A DNA stretch of 64,000 nucleotides from UBA5070 sp035352895 (GTDB lineage Bacteria > Fibrobacterota > Fibrobacteria > UBA5070). The position numbers were made by a program, and so were the translations under genes. Numbering within the stretch: position 1 is the stretch's first letter; each line of letters begins with the position of its first letter. Positions 17,444-25,871 of the stretch are shown here, one piece after another. The notes below the pieces were generated by a model. The model ran no database searches. It was given only the letters and a program-made list of their open reading frames with translations, and was not told the DNA's origin. The DNA is taken from contig DAOPYN010000007.1 of NCBI GenBank assembly GCA_035352895.1, forward strand, positions 1 through 64,000. The letters are read 5' to 3'.

Positions 17444-19207
17444 ATGACCGGAAATTCCTCTGAATCCAAAGGGAGCGCATCGGGGCTGGCCTATTCGCCC
17501 CCTTCGACCGCCGGAGAATTCTCCTCGAAGTGGCTTCTCTCGCGGACGACGGAGATCGCCATCGTGGCCATGGTGTTCTTCACCTTCCAGGCCTTCTTCT
17601 TCGGGTCCGGAACCTGGTCGCGGGTGTTCAACCTGTCCACCCTGGCGTTGTTCGCCGTGCTCCGATGGGGAGTGGAACGGGACTGGAGATTCGCCACCCA
17701 CCTGTTCCTGGGATCGTTCCTCCTGTCCTTCGCCCTGTTCGACGACGGCTTCCACGGAGTGGACAACACCTGGGTGCTGCACATCCCCTTCGCGCTGGCG
17801 GTCCGCATCCTGATCGCCTCGCCGCGGCAGCAGGTCCTCTGGTACCTGTTGGAGGTGGCGGAACTGGTGCTTGTGAACAACACGCCATGGACCCCCCACC
17901 TGGACCGCCAATCCGTCACGGCGAGCTTCCCTTGGCACTTCCAGGCCAACCTGTTGACCGCCACCCTGGCCAGCATCCTGATGCTCGCCTACTACCAGAA
18001 GGCCAACGCGCGCGCCCTGGCCCAGGCCTTCGCCGCGCGCAAGGTCGCCGAAGCGGCCGCCCGCTCCCGAGGGGAATTCCTTTCCCACATGAGCCACGAG
18101 TTGCGCACCCCGCTGAACGCCATGCAAGGCTTCGCCGAACTGGCTCTCCAGGATGCCCGGCTCGTCCCCGAGGTCCGGGAAAACATGCAGGCCATCCGCA
18201 TGTCCGCCGACCACCTGACCCACCTGGTCAACGACATCCTCGATCTGGCCAAGCTGGAGAGCGGCTCCCTGACCCTCCAGCGGGAGGGGTTCAATCCACT
18301 GGCCTGCATCGAGGAAGTGACAACGCTGCTCGGCCCCTCGGCGACGGCGAAGGGACTGCAACTGGAAATGGACCTTCCGTCCTTCCCCCGCATCGTGGGA
18401 GACCGCACCCGCTGCAAGCAGATCCTGATCAATCTGCTCTCCAACGCGATCAAGTACACGGACGTGGGGAAGGTGGCGATCCGCGCACGTTGGAAATCGG
18501 CCGACGGCCTGGCGGATCTCTCCGTATCCGTGGAAGACACCGGACCGGGGATCACCGAGCAGGAGAAGGAACTGGTGTTCGAGCGTTTCCACCGCCTGAT
18601 CCCGAACCACAGAGCGGCCGGAACGGGGCTGGGGCTGGCCATTTCCCGGTCGCTGGCCCGGGCGATGGGAGGCGATCTCGACGTGGATAGCCAGGTGGGC
18701 GAGGGATCCACCTTCACACTCAGCCTGCGATGCCCCATCGCGCAACCCGACGACGGCAACCAGACCCGCATCATGGAGATCCCCGCCAGGACCCTGGCTG
18801 GCCTGCGGATCCTGGTCGCCGAGGACAATCGAACGAACATCCGCCTGGCCAGCCAAGTCCTGCAAAAGCTCGAAGCCACCTTCGACGTTGCGGTGGATGG
18901 AGGGCAGGCCCTGGACTTCCTGGCCAGGTTCCGCTACGACCTCGTCCTCCTGGACATCAACATGCCCGTGATGGATGGGTTCGAAGTGGCCCGCACCATC
19001 CGCAATCCGGAAAGCGACGTGGTCCGGCACGACACCCCCATCCTGGCCTTGACCGCCGACGCCTTCGAGGAGACACGGCGCAGGACCCTGGAATCGGGCA
19101 TGGACGCCTTCCTCACCAAACCCTTCCGGATCGGAGAGCTTTCGGAGCGCATCCTGCGGTTGGCCGGGAGGAAATCGGACCTCGACGCGGGGCTCCCCCT
19201 CGGGTGA
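17444..19207 (+). CDS. Hybrid sensor histidine kinase / response regulator
   Basis: The 587-residue protein has about six N-terminal hydrophobic segments (~30-190). A standard DHp (FLSHMSHELRTPLNAMQGFA, His ~217) and a full HATPase domain follow: INLLSNAIKYT, VEDTGPGIT, FERFH and GTGLGLAISR. The C-terminal receiver domain starts at LRILVAEDNRTN, has its phosphoacceptor Asp in VLLDINMPVMDGFEVA (~504) and its switch Lys in FLTKPFR. GGAGA precedes the ATG. There is no output domain, so the signal must pass on to another protein. A lipoprotein gene overlaps its stop (GTGA). Confidence 0.92.
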   Translation: MTGNSSESKGSASGLAYSPPSTAGEFSSKWLLSRTTEIAIVAMVFFTFQAFFFGSGTWSRVFNLSTLALFAVLRWGVERDWRFATHLFLGSFLLSFALFDDGFHGVDNTWVLHIPFALAVRILIASPRQQVLWYLLEVAELVLVNNTPWTPHLDRQSVTASFPWHFQANLLTATLASILMLAYYQKANARALAQAFAARKVAEAAARSRGEFLSHMSHELRTPLNAMQGFAELALQDARLVPEVRENMQAIRMSADHLTHLVNDILDLAKLESGSLTLQREGFNPLACIEEVTTLLGPSATAKGLQLEMDLPSFPRIVGDRTRCKQILINLLSNAIKYTDVGKVAIRARWKSADGLADLSVSVEDTGPGITEQEKELVFERFHRLIPNHRAAGTGLGLAISRSLARAMGGDLDVDSQVGEGSTFTLSLRCPIAQPDDGNQTRIMEIPARTLAGLRILVAEDNRTNIRLASQVLQKLEATFDVAVDGGQALDFLARFRYDLVLLDINMPVMDGFEVARTIRNPESDVVRHDTPILALTADAFEETRRRTLESGMDAFLTKPFRIGELSERILRLAGRKSDLDAGLPLG

Positions 19208-19686
19208 GCCGCCGCCTGCTCGCGTTCGCGGCCGTTCTGGGGACGATGTCCTGCGAGGAAGGCCGAGCCGACCGGCCACCGGCCACCACCACGGATTCCA
19301 TCCACACCGACCTCCCTCGACTGGGACGGATCCTGAAATGGGATTCCCTCGCCCCCCGCTCGGCGACCTACCGCATCTCCATCCTGGGAAGCCCCTCCTC
19401 CCGGGCTCCAGGCCCCACGGACTGGTCCCTGGAAGCGCTCCTGCGCTACGACTCCGCCACGCTCCGGAAGCTCCTGGACGTCCAGGGAAGCGATTCCATG
19501 ACGGATTCCGTCACATCCGGCGTGGTCGCCTGGAGCTGGCTGGACACCGTGGACAACCGGACGCTGGACAAGGGCATTCCTCTGGTGCCCGGGGAAAACC
19601 ACGTCTTTTCCTCCCAGGGCTGCCCCAACGGCACGATCCAGGCGATCCTGCCCGACATCCTCCTGGTGGACTGCCGGACCAGGTAG
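19204..19686 (+). CDS. Small putative lipoprotein coupled to the hybrid kinase
   Basis: The 160-residue protein uses a GTG start that overlaps the kinase stop as GTGA. The signal LLAFAAVLGTMSC is a plausible lipoprotein signal. The mature part (DSLAPRSATYRISILGSPSS and following) has no known motif. Coupling to a sensor kinase suggests a periplasmic partner or sensor accessory, which is inference only. It converges on nth with a 4-bp gap. Confidence 0.65.
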   Translation: MSRRLLAFAAVLGTMSCEEGRADRPPATTTDSIHTDLPRLGRILKWDSLAPRSATYRISILGSPSSRAPGPTDWSLEALLRYDSATLRKLLDVQGSDSMTDSVTSGVVAWSWLDTVDNRTLDKGIPLVPGENHVFSSQGCPNGTIQAILPDILLVDCRTR

Positions 19687-19690
19687 GATC

Positions 19691-20353
19691 TCAGTCGTGG
19701 AGGGGAAACCCCTTCGCGGCCAGGGCCGAGCAGACGGGACAGCGCGACGGATCGTGGCCGCGGGCCGGACAGTCGCGACGAGCGAAGTGGATGATCTGCA
19801 GGTGGAGGCGGTTCCACCGCGAGGCTGGAAACAGCGCCTTCAGGTCAGCCTCCGTGCGCTCGACCGAGGAGCCATCGGACAGTCCCCACCGGCGCGCGCA
19901 CCGATGGATGTGGGTGTCCACGGCCAAGGCTGGCTTGCCGAAGACCTGCGACATCACCACCGAAGCGGTCTTGTGGCCCACCCCGGGAAGCGCCTCGAGC
20001 TCGTCGAAGGTGGACGGAACCTGTCCACCATGGCGTTCCACCAGGAGGCGCGAAAGCCCCTGGATGGCCCTGCTCTTGGCCGGCGACAGCCCGCAGGGAC
20101 GGATGATTTCCCGGATGTCGTCCACCGGTGCGCGGGCCAACAGCTCGGGGGTGTCTCCCAGGGTGGAGAACAGGATCGGAGTCACCTGGTTCACCCGGAC
20201 GTCGGTGCACTGCGCGGAAAGCACCACCGCAACCAGGAGGGTGAAACCGTCGGTGTGGTCCAGCGGCACCGGTGGATCGGGGAATTCCCGATCCAACACG
20301 CGTCCGACCAGCCTCGCGGCCGCACGTCGAAGGTCTTCGGAGTTTTTTTCCAT
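19691..20353 (-). CDS. nth: Endonuclease III-type DNA glycosylase, iron-sulfur cluster site incomplete
   Basis: Removes oxidised pyrimidines and nicks the AP site in base-excision repair. The 220-residue protein has the helix-hairpin-helix LEALPGVGHKTASVV with catalytic Lys128, and the catalytic aspartate in VDTHIHR (Asp146). SAQCTDVRVNQVTP is the usual N-terminal signature. The C-terminus has Cys195, Cys205 and Cys208 (spacing C-x9-C-x2-C) and ends as SALAAKGFPLHD without a fourth Cys. E. coli Nth has C-x6-C-x2-C-x5-C, so a [4Fe-4S] cluster is probably absent or altered. The start MEKNSEDL gives normal length. It is divergent from the small gene at 20.4 kb. Confidence 0.9.
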   Translation of the reverse strand: MEKNSEDLRRAAARLVGRVLDREFPDPPVPLDHTDGFTLLVAVVLSAQCTDVRVNQVTPILFSTLGDTPELLARAPVDDIREIIRPCGLSPAKSRAIQGLSRLLVERHGGQVPSTFDELEALPGVGHKTASVVMSQVFGKPALAVDTHIHRCARRWGLSDGSSVERTEADLKALFPASRWNRLHLQIIHFARRDCPARGHDPSRCPVCSALAAKGFPLHD

Positions 20354-20406
20354 CGATCCGGAAAAATGCGATTGCCATGGCCTCGCCCAGAGCCTATTTC
20401 CTGTGC

Positions 20407-20874
20407 ATGGGGATCGACGCGCCGAATCTTCAGGGAGCGAACCTGCGCCAAGTCGTGGTGCAGGGCGAACTCGCCGCGCAGATCCAGAACCAGTCGCGAC
20501 GGGAAGGCGGGGAATTCCAGCAGAGGCTGGGAGCGGCAGTGGTGGAAAAGACGCTCCGTTCGCGCGACCAGACCGAATCCCCGGAAATGGTGGTCCGCCG
20601 CCAGGAGGACAACGCCCAGTTCTCGGCCGGGGATGCGCTCCTGGGCGGCGGAGGAGGTGGTGGCGACAGTGGCCACCAGAACCCGTCCCCGAAGTCCGAC
20701 GAAGCCGACCTGCACGGCCACGACTCCACGCCCGGACTCCATCTTTCGCCCGACCCGTTCTCGTTGGCCGAGCGCATCTGCAGTGCCCTGTCCCAGACGA
20801 GCCGCCCGGAGCTGGAATCCCAGTTCCAGGGCATCGAACGCCGCCTGCTGGCCGGCCTGCTGGATCCATCGTGA
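20407..20874 (+). CDS. Uncharacterised protein upstream of FliS-like/FliW/CsrA
   Basis: The ~155-residue protein starts at MGIDAPNLQGANLRQ; an earlier in-frame ATG at 20377 would add ten residues, and neither has a clear ribosome site. It is hydrophilic, with a helical N-terminal half (QIQNQSRREGGEFQQRL), a seven-glycine linker in LLGGGGGGGDSG and a short helical C-terminus. No known domain is recognised. Its stop overlaps the next start (GTGA), which places it in the fliW-csrA operon and suggests a flagellum- or surface-linked role. Confidence 0.6.
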   Translation: MGIDAPNLQGANLRQVVVQGELAAQIQNQSRREGGEFQQRLGAAVVEKTLRSRDQTESPEMVVRRQEDNAQFSAGDALLGGGGGGGDSGHQNPSPKSDEADLHGHDSTPGLHLSPDPFSLAERICSALSQTSRPELESQFQGIERRLLAGLLDPS

Positions 20875-21242
20875 GCCTGGGAGCCGACGCCTATCGCCGG
20901 GGATCGGTCCTGACCGCCGGCCCCATCGACCTGGTCCGCAAGTGCCTGGAAGCGGCCCTCCGCGAAGCCATCGTGCTGTGCGCGGGAACCTCCGGCGACC
21001 TGGACCGCCTGCGGAAGCTGCTATCGCTGGCCCGCCAGTGCTGCCGCGCGGAGGAATCCGGGATCGGAAGGGATCTGTCCGAACTGTGCGCCCACATGCT
21101 GGTGCGGGTCTCCTCCCACGAGCCTGGAGCGCTGCAGGAGACCATCGGACTCCTGTCCATGGTGGTGGGCAGCTTCCGGGAGTGGCACTCGACGAATTTT
21201 GGTGGTATCCTGCGGCCATGGAGCATCGGATCGAGCACCTGA
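20871..21242 (+). CDS. FliS-like protein (possible flagellin export chaperone)
   Basis: The 123-residue, mostly helical protein has a GTG start overlapping the previous stop. The N-terminal pattern DAYRRGSVLTAGPIDLVRKC matches the FliS style (Y-x3-S-V-x-T-A-S-P-x-E-L-V). FliS binds flagellin C-termini and displaces FliW in the Bacillus partner-switch, and fliW and csrA follow immediately here. The end overlaps the fliW start by 25 nt. The family call is moderate because the rest of the protein has diverged. Confidence 0.5.
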   Translation: MSLGADAYRRGSVLTAGPIDLVRKCLEAALREAIVLCAGTSGDLDRLRKLLSLARQCCRAEESGIGRDLSELCAHMLVRVSSHEPGALQETIGLLSMVVGSFREWHSTNFGGILRPWSIGSST

Positions 21243-21631
21243 ACTACCAGCCGGAGGACGTGATCACGTTCCCCCAGGGTATGCCCGGATTCGAAGCCAC
21301 CAAGGAATACGTCATCTTCACCAAGCCCGAGCACGAGCCCTTCCACTGGATGGCCTCGGTGGTGGGGCCGCCGGTGCAGTTCGTGCTCATCAATCCGCTG
21401 ATCTTCCGGCCCGACTACGACCCCGTGATCGCCAGCTCCGAGATCCGCGGCCTGGACGTCCAGGATCCCAAGGAACTGCTCCTCTACAGCATCGTGACCG
21501 TGCAATCCGACATGCGGCTCTCCACGGCCAACCTCGCCGGTCCCCTGTTCATCAACATCCGCACCCGCCTGGGCAAGCAGATCCTGGTGGACGACCCGCG
21601 CTGGACCACCTCCGTCGGGATCCTTTCCTGA
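21218..21631 (+). CDS. fliW: Flagellar assembly factor FliW
   Basis: FliW binds flagellin or CsrA and couples flagellin level to CsrA activity. The 137-residue protein has the conserved FPQGMPGFEATKEYVIF near the N-terminus, VLINPLIFRPDY, and the C-terminal NLAGPLFINIRTRLGKQIL. The length is typical. The stop and the csrA start share a base (TGATG), so synthesis of antagonist and regulator is coupled. Confidence 0.93.
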   Translation: MEHRIEHLNYQPEDVITFPQGMPGFEATKEYVIFTKPEHEPFHWMASVVGPPVQFVLINPLIFRPDYDPVIASSEIRGLDVQDPKELLLYSIVTVQSDMRLSTANLAGPLFINIRTRLGKQILVDDPRWTTSVGILS

Positions 21632-21864
21632 TGCTGGTCCTCACGCGAAAGCCGGGAGAAGCCATCCACATCGGCGATGGCATCGTCATCACCGTGGTGG
21701 AGGTGGATGCCAAGACCTGTCGGATCGGCATCCAGGCACCCGCTTCCGTCCCGGTCTACCGGGAGGAAGTGTACAAGCGCATCCAGGAGGAGAACCTGCG
21801 GGCCGCCGCCGCCGCACGTCCCGACCTGCAGGCGATGGCCGACCTGTTCCGTCGGAAGGACTAG
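21631..21864 (+). CDS. csrA: Carbon storage regulator CsrA
   Basis: CsrA is an RNA-binding post-transcriptional regulator that recognises GGA in hairpin loops of leader mRNAs. The 77-residue protein shows MLVLTRKPGEAIHIGD, the strand TVVEVDAKTCRIGIQAP and the RNA-contact segment VPVYREEVYKRIQEEN, with a slightly long C-terminal helix. It is directly downstream of fliW, the usual antagonist. The TAG stop shares a CTAG with the stop of the convergent membrane-protein gene. Confidence 0.95.
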   Translation: MLVLTRKPGEAIHIGDGIVITVVEVDAKTCRIGIQAPASVPVYREEVYKRIQEENLRAAAAARPDLQAMADLFRRKD

Positions 21865-22295
21865 TCCTCCGGCGGACGGGCGCACCAGCGCACGGCAAGC
21901 GCCAGGCCAAGAAACGTCCAGGAAGCCGGATTGGCCCACATCAACGCTCCCGCCAACACGCCTCCCGCCACCAGGAGATTGGCCACGCCGCGCGCGAAGG
22001 GGCCCGACCAGGTCTCGCCGTTGCGGGCGGCCTCGGCCAGGAAACCAAGCACCAGCCCCGACCCCAGGATCCAGATCATGGTGGCCAGATAGTGGAACAG
22101 GGCGGGCAACGCACGTTGCAGAGGCAGGTCGGCCCAGCTGGACCGGAACATGGGCACGGCGCCGAGGATCCCGACGACTCCCATGAGCACCAGCCCCAAG
22201 GCCAGCCGCCGCAACCAGGCGGGTTGGCGCACCACCGCCATGGCGGTCTCCAGTTCCTCGCCCACCACGGGAGCGCTCGGTTTCCGCTTGGCCAT
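21861..22295 (-). CDS. Small membrane protein downstream of metH
   Basis: The 144-residue protein has a basic N-terminus (MAKRKPSAPVVGEELETAM) and four hydrophobic stretches (~30-50, 65-85, 100-115, 118-137). No family is recognised. Its ATG shares a base with the metH stop (TGATG), so it is co-translated with methionine synthase. A role in methionine or cobalamin metabolism is only a guess from position. Confidence 0.65.
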   Translation of the reverse strand: MAKRKPSAPVVGEELETAMAVVRQPAWLRRLALGLVLMGVVGILGAVPMFRSSWADLPLQRALPALFHYLATMIWILGSGLVLGFLAEAARNGETWSGPFARGVANLLVAGGVLAGALMWANPASWTFLGLALAVRWCARPPED

Positions 22296-25200
22296 CAGCG
22301 TCCCTCCGTCCCGGCTTGGAGCTTCGCCTCGAAGGCATCCAGATCCGCCGCCGAGATGGTGAAGTACCGGCCCTGCGGATGGTGGAACACCAGCGCGGAC
22401 ACCGAGGCCTCCGGCTCCATCATGAAGCCTTCCGTGAGATCCACTCCGATGGAGGCGGGCTCGAGAAGATCGAACAGCACGCGCTGATCCTCCAGCCTGG
22501 GGCAGGCGGGATACCCGAAGCTGACCCGGATGCCGCGGTACTTGGCCTTGAAGATGTCCGCCACGGAAAGGTCCGCTGGATCGGCGAAGCCCCAGGACAG
22601 ACGAAGATGGCGGTGGCAGAGTTCGGCGAAGGCCTCGGCGGTCTCCAATGCGAGCGCCGCCAGGGCGTGGGCCTTGAGGAATTCGCCCTTGGCCTTCAGT
22701 TCCTCCACGGCTGGAGCCACCGCGCGACCGGAGGTCACGCAGAAGAGCGCCACGTGATCGGGAGCCGACGGATGGACGAAATCCGACAGGCACAGGCTCC
22801 AGCCGTCCGACTGCCGGGGGAAGGTGAACGAACCCGCGACCTTTCCACCCTTGGAGAGGTGGATGGTATTGCCCTCGGCGCGGGCCGCGAAGAAGCGGTA
22901 CACGCCCCTGGGCACGATCCACCCCTTTTCCATGGCCTCCACCTTGAGGGCTTCCACGAACTCCCGCAACTCCAGTGCCTTGGGATCCTTCTCCGCCCAC
23001 AGACGCTCCACCTGGCCCTTCAAGCCCAGATGCTTGCCGTAGAGCATGGCCGGATTCAGGTACTTCCAGATCTCCGGAAGAGCCCGGGTCCACTCCACCC
23101 GATCCAACGTGGGCGGCGCGAACAGCTCGTTGTCGCGGACCAGCACCAGCTTTTCCTTGGGAGCCGATTCCACGACCTGCGGAGCCTGCCCTTCCGATCC
23201 GGCCAGCAGAGCGCGTTCCATGTCGCGGTGGGCCTGGAGGAACCCTTCGGCCTGGGACTTGTCGGTGAGGTGGTTGGCCGCGTCCAGGCCGGACATGGCG
23301 TCCTTGCAGTAGAGGACCGCGCCGTCGTACTGGGTGGCAATGTTCTTGACGGTGAAGTTGTTGGAAAGCGCCGCGCCTCCCACCAGGATGGGCGCCTGCA
23401 CTCCAGCCTCCCGAAGATCTCGCGCCGCGGTGACCATCTCGTGCGCGCTCTTCACCAGAAGGCCCGAGAGCCCGATCAGGTCGGGCTTGTGCTCCTTGGC
23501 GGCGGCGACGAGCTGGTCGGGCGGAACCTTGATCCCCAGGTTCACCACGCGGAATCCGTTGTTGCCCAGGATGATCTCCACCAGGTTCTTGCCGATGTCG
23601 TGCACATCGCCCTTGACCGTGGCCAGGAGAAGCACGCCACGGGTGGATGCGTCGCCCTTGGCCATCTTCGGTTCCAGGTGGGCCACGGCCGCCTTCATCG
23701 CCTCGGCGCTCTGGAGCACTTCCGCCACGATGAGTTCGTTGCGGTTGAACAATCGGCCCACTTCGGCCATTCCATCCATGAGTGGGCCGTTGATGAGCTC
23801 CAGAGGCTGGGCACCACCGGCCAGGAGGGCGTCCAGGGCGCCAGTCAGACCGTCCTTCGATCCCGTGAGGATGCAGTTGGACACGAACTTGTCCGGAGGA
23901 AGGGTCTCGGCGGCCACCGCGGCGACCACCTTCTTCTCGCGGAAATGGGCCGCGAAGGCTCCGACAGGATCCGTCCCGCGGTTCCAGATGACGTCGTCGC
24001 AGAGCTGTTTTTCCTCGTCGGGGATCTGGGCGTAGCGGACCAGCTTCTCGGCGTTGACGATCGCGCTGGTGAGACCGGCGCGGGTGTTGTGGTAGAGGAA
24101 CACGGAATTGAGGACCTCGCGCCCCGCCGGAGGCAGACCGAAGCTCACGTTGGACACGCCCAAGGTGCTCTGGCAGCGCGGGAAGCGCTCCATCACCAGA
24201 CGGGTTCCCTCGATCGTCTTGGCCGCCGACCCCCGGTAGTTCTCGTCGCCGGTGCCGGCGGGGAACACCAGGGTGTCGAACATGATGTCTTCCTCGGCGA
24301 TGCCCCACTCGCCCGTGAGGATCGCGTGCAGACGCTCGGCCACCGCGAGCTTGCGCTCGGGCTCCACGGCCATGCCCTGCTCGTCGATGCATCCGGCCAC
24401 CACCATGGCCCCGTAGCGCTTGACCAGCTTCAGAAGCCCCGTGAACCGCTCGGCGCGAGGGCCATCCTCCAGGTTCACGGAGTTCAGGATGCACTTGCCC
24501 TGCACCAGCTGGAAGGCGGCTTCCACCACCGCGGGATCCTGCGAATCGATCATGAACGGCGCCTTCACCGCCTTGGCGGCCCGCGACAGGAACTCCACCA
24601 TGTCGGCGCGTTCGTCGCGATCGGGATTGGCCAGGCACACGTCGATGATGTGCGCGCCCGCGCGCCCCTGCTTGCGGGCGATCTCGGCGGCTTCCTCGAA
24701 CTTCCCGTCGTTGATCAGGTTCTTGAAAGCGCGCGATCCGATGGAGTTGGTCCGCTCCCCGACGATGTAGGGACGCCCGGATTCCTCCATCTCCAGGATG
24801 TCGATTCCCGTCACCCAGCGCCGACGTTCCTTCGCCGGCAGGCGCGGCTTCAGGCCGGAAACGGCCTTGGCCACCGCGGCGATATGGTCGGGGGTGGTGC
24901 CGCAGCAACCACCCACCACGTTCAGCCAACCCGCTTCGCCGAAGCGCGCCAGCGCGCGGGCGAGCGTTTCGGGGGATTCGTCGTAGCCGCCGAATTCGTT
25001 GGGCAATCCGGCGTTGGGCGCGCAGGCCACGTTCGTGCGTGCGGTGCGAGCCAGCGACCGGACATGGTCGGTCATGAATTCCGGACCGGTGGCGCAGTTG
25101 AGACCCACGTACAGCGGATCCACGTGCTCCAGCGAAGCGTAGAAGGCCTCGGCGGAGTGTCCGGCCAGCATGACGCCCTGCATCTCGATGGTTTCGGAGA

Positions 25201-25780
25201 TGGCCACAGGAATCACGACTCCGCGTTCGCGGGCGGCCGCCTCCACGCCCACCAGTCCGGCCTTGGTGTTGAGGGTGTCCAGCTGGGTTTCCAGGAGGAT
25301 GTAGTCAGCACCTCCGTCCCACAACCCTCCCACCTGCACACGGAAGTTCTCCACCAGTTCCTGGAAGGTGGCGCCGCCGGTGAGCGAAAGCGATTTGGTG
25401 GTGGGCCCCACCGACCCCGCGACGAAGCGCACCTTGCCGTCGCGGGATTGCGCGGCGAGGGCCTCGACGCGCGCCAGCACGGCACCCGCCTTGGAAATCT
25501 CGTAGGCCTTGGATCCCAACCCGTACTCGTCGAGCACCAGCGGGGTGGAGCCGAAGGTGCAGGTCTCGACGATGTCGGCTCCGGCCGCGTAGTAGGCGCG
25601 ATGGACGCTGGCGATCGCCTCGGGCTTGGTGAGGATCAGATTCTCGTTGCACCCTTCGTACGCCGCTCCCCCGAAGTCTTCCGCGGTGAGCTTCTGCCGC
25701 TGGAGCATGGTTCCCATGCCTCCGTCGAGAACGGCGATGCGGGTGGAGAGGAGTTCCTTGAGATCGGCGATGTTGGACAT
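22295..25780 (-). CDS. metH: Cobalamin-dependent methionine synthase
   Basis: Transfers methyl from 5-methyl-THF to homocysteine through cobalamin. The 1161-residue protein has all four modules. The homocysteine-binding Zn barrel has IAVLDGGMGTMLQ, the Zn Cys in GLNCATGPE and VGGCCGTTPDHI. The pterin barrel carries VGERTNSIGSRAFKN and NPDRDERADMVEF. The cobalamin-binding module has the lower-ligand motif DVHDIGKN (His near residue 727). The C-terminal reactivation domain ends in VSALVFHHPQGRYF. The length is close to E. coli MetH. A 16-bp palindrome sits 12-27 nt upstream of the ATG and no B12 riboswitch fits in the 91-bp gap, so control is probably by a DNA-binding repressor. Confidence 0.96.
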   Translation of the reverse strand: MSNIADLKELLSTRIAVLDGGMGTMLQRQKLTAEDFGGAAYEGCNENLILTKPEAIASVHRAYYAAGADIVETCTFGSTPLVLDEYGLGSKAYEISKAGAVLARVEALAAQSRDGKVRFVAGSVGPTTKSLSLTGGATFQELVENFRVQVGGLWDGGADYILLETQLDTLNTKAGLVGVEAAARERGVVIPVAISETIEMQGVMLAGHSAEAFYASLEHVDPLYVGLNCATGPEFMTDHVRSLARTARTNVACAPNAGLPNEFGGYDESPETLARALARFGEAGWLNVVGGCCGTTPDHIAAVAKAVSGLKPRLPAKERRRWVTGIDILEMEESGRPYIVGERTNSIGSRAFKNLINDGKFEEAAEIARKQGRAGAHIIDVCLANPDRDERADMVEFLSRAAKAVKAPFMIDSQDPAVVEAAFQLVQGKCILNSVNLEDGPRAERFTGLLKLVKRYGAMVVAGCIDEQGMAVEPERKLAVAERLHAILTGEWGIAEEDIMFDTLVFPAGTGDENYRGSAAKTIEGTRLVMERFPRCQSTLGVSNVSFGLPPAGREVLNSVFLYHNTRAGLTSAIVNAEKLVRYAQIPDEEKQLCDDVIWNRGTDPVGAFAAHFREKKVVAAVAAETLPPDKFVSNCILTGSKDGLTGALDALLAGGAQPLELINGPLMDGMAEVGRLFNRNELIVAEVLQSAEAMKAAVAHLEPKMAKGDASTRGVLLLATVKGDVHDIGKNLVEIILGNNGFRVVNLGIKVPPDQLVAAAKEHKPDLIGLSGLLVKSAHEMVTAARDLREAGVQAPILVGGAALSNNFTVKNIATQYDGAVLYCKDAMSGLDAANHLTDKSQAEGFLQAHRDMERALLAGSEGQAPQVVESAPKEKLVLVRDNELFAPPTLDRVEWTRALPEIWKYLNPAMLYGKHLGLKGQVERLWAEKDPKALELREFVEALKVEAMEKGWIVPRGVYRFFAARAEGNTIHLSKGGKVAGSFTFPRQSDGWSLCLSDFVHPSAPDHVALFCVTSGRAVAPAVEELKAKGEFLKAHALAALALETAEAFAELCHRHLRLSWGFADPADLSVADIFKAKYRGIRVSFGYPACPRLEDQRVLFDLLEPASIGVDLTEGFMMEPEASVSALVFHHPQGRYFTISAADLDAFEAKLQAGTEGR

Positions 25781-25791
25781 GACTTCAATAT

Positions 25792-25807
25792 ATCAATAAA
25801 TCTTGAT
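25792..25807. promoter_or_regulatory. Palindrome ATCAA-N6-TTGAT in the metH leader/promoter
   Basis: The inverted repeat ATCAA TAAATC TTGAT lies 12-27 nt upstream of the metH start, where a bound protein would block the promoter or ribosome site. The sequence around it is AT-rich against a GC-rich background. ArsR-family regulators of methionine genes (SahR type) bind palindromes of this style, and an ArsR-methyltransferase fusion is encoded at 29.9 kb. The link is inference. Confidence 0.45.
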
Positions 25808-25871
25808 GGGATGATATGTTCTTCGGCGTTTTTTCCACCCCCCCCTCGCGAGACTCGCTGAACGAGAGGAT

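Noticed and set aside
22316..25861. A plus-strand open frame of about 1180 codons opposite metH
   Set aside because: It mirrors metH exactly and its translation is His/Gly/Arg-rich without domains.
25781..25871. Cobalamin riboswitch before metH
   Set aside because: Only about 90 bp separate metH from the pilus gene and no B12-box-like sequence is present.
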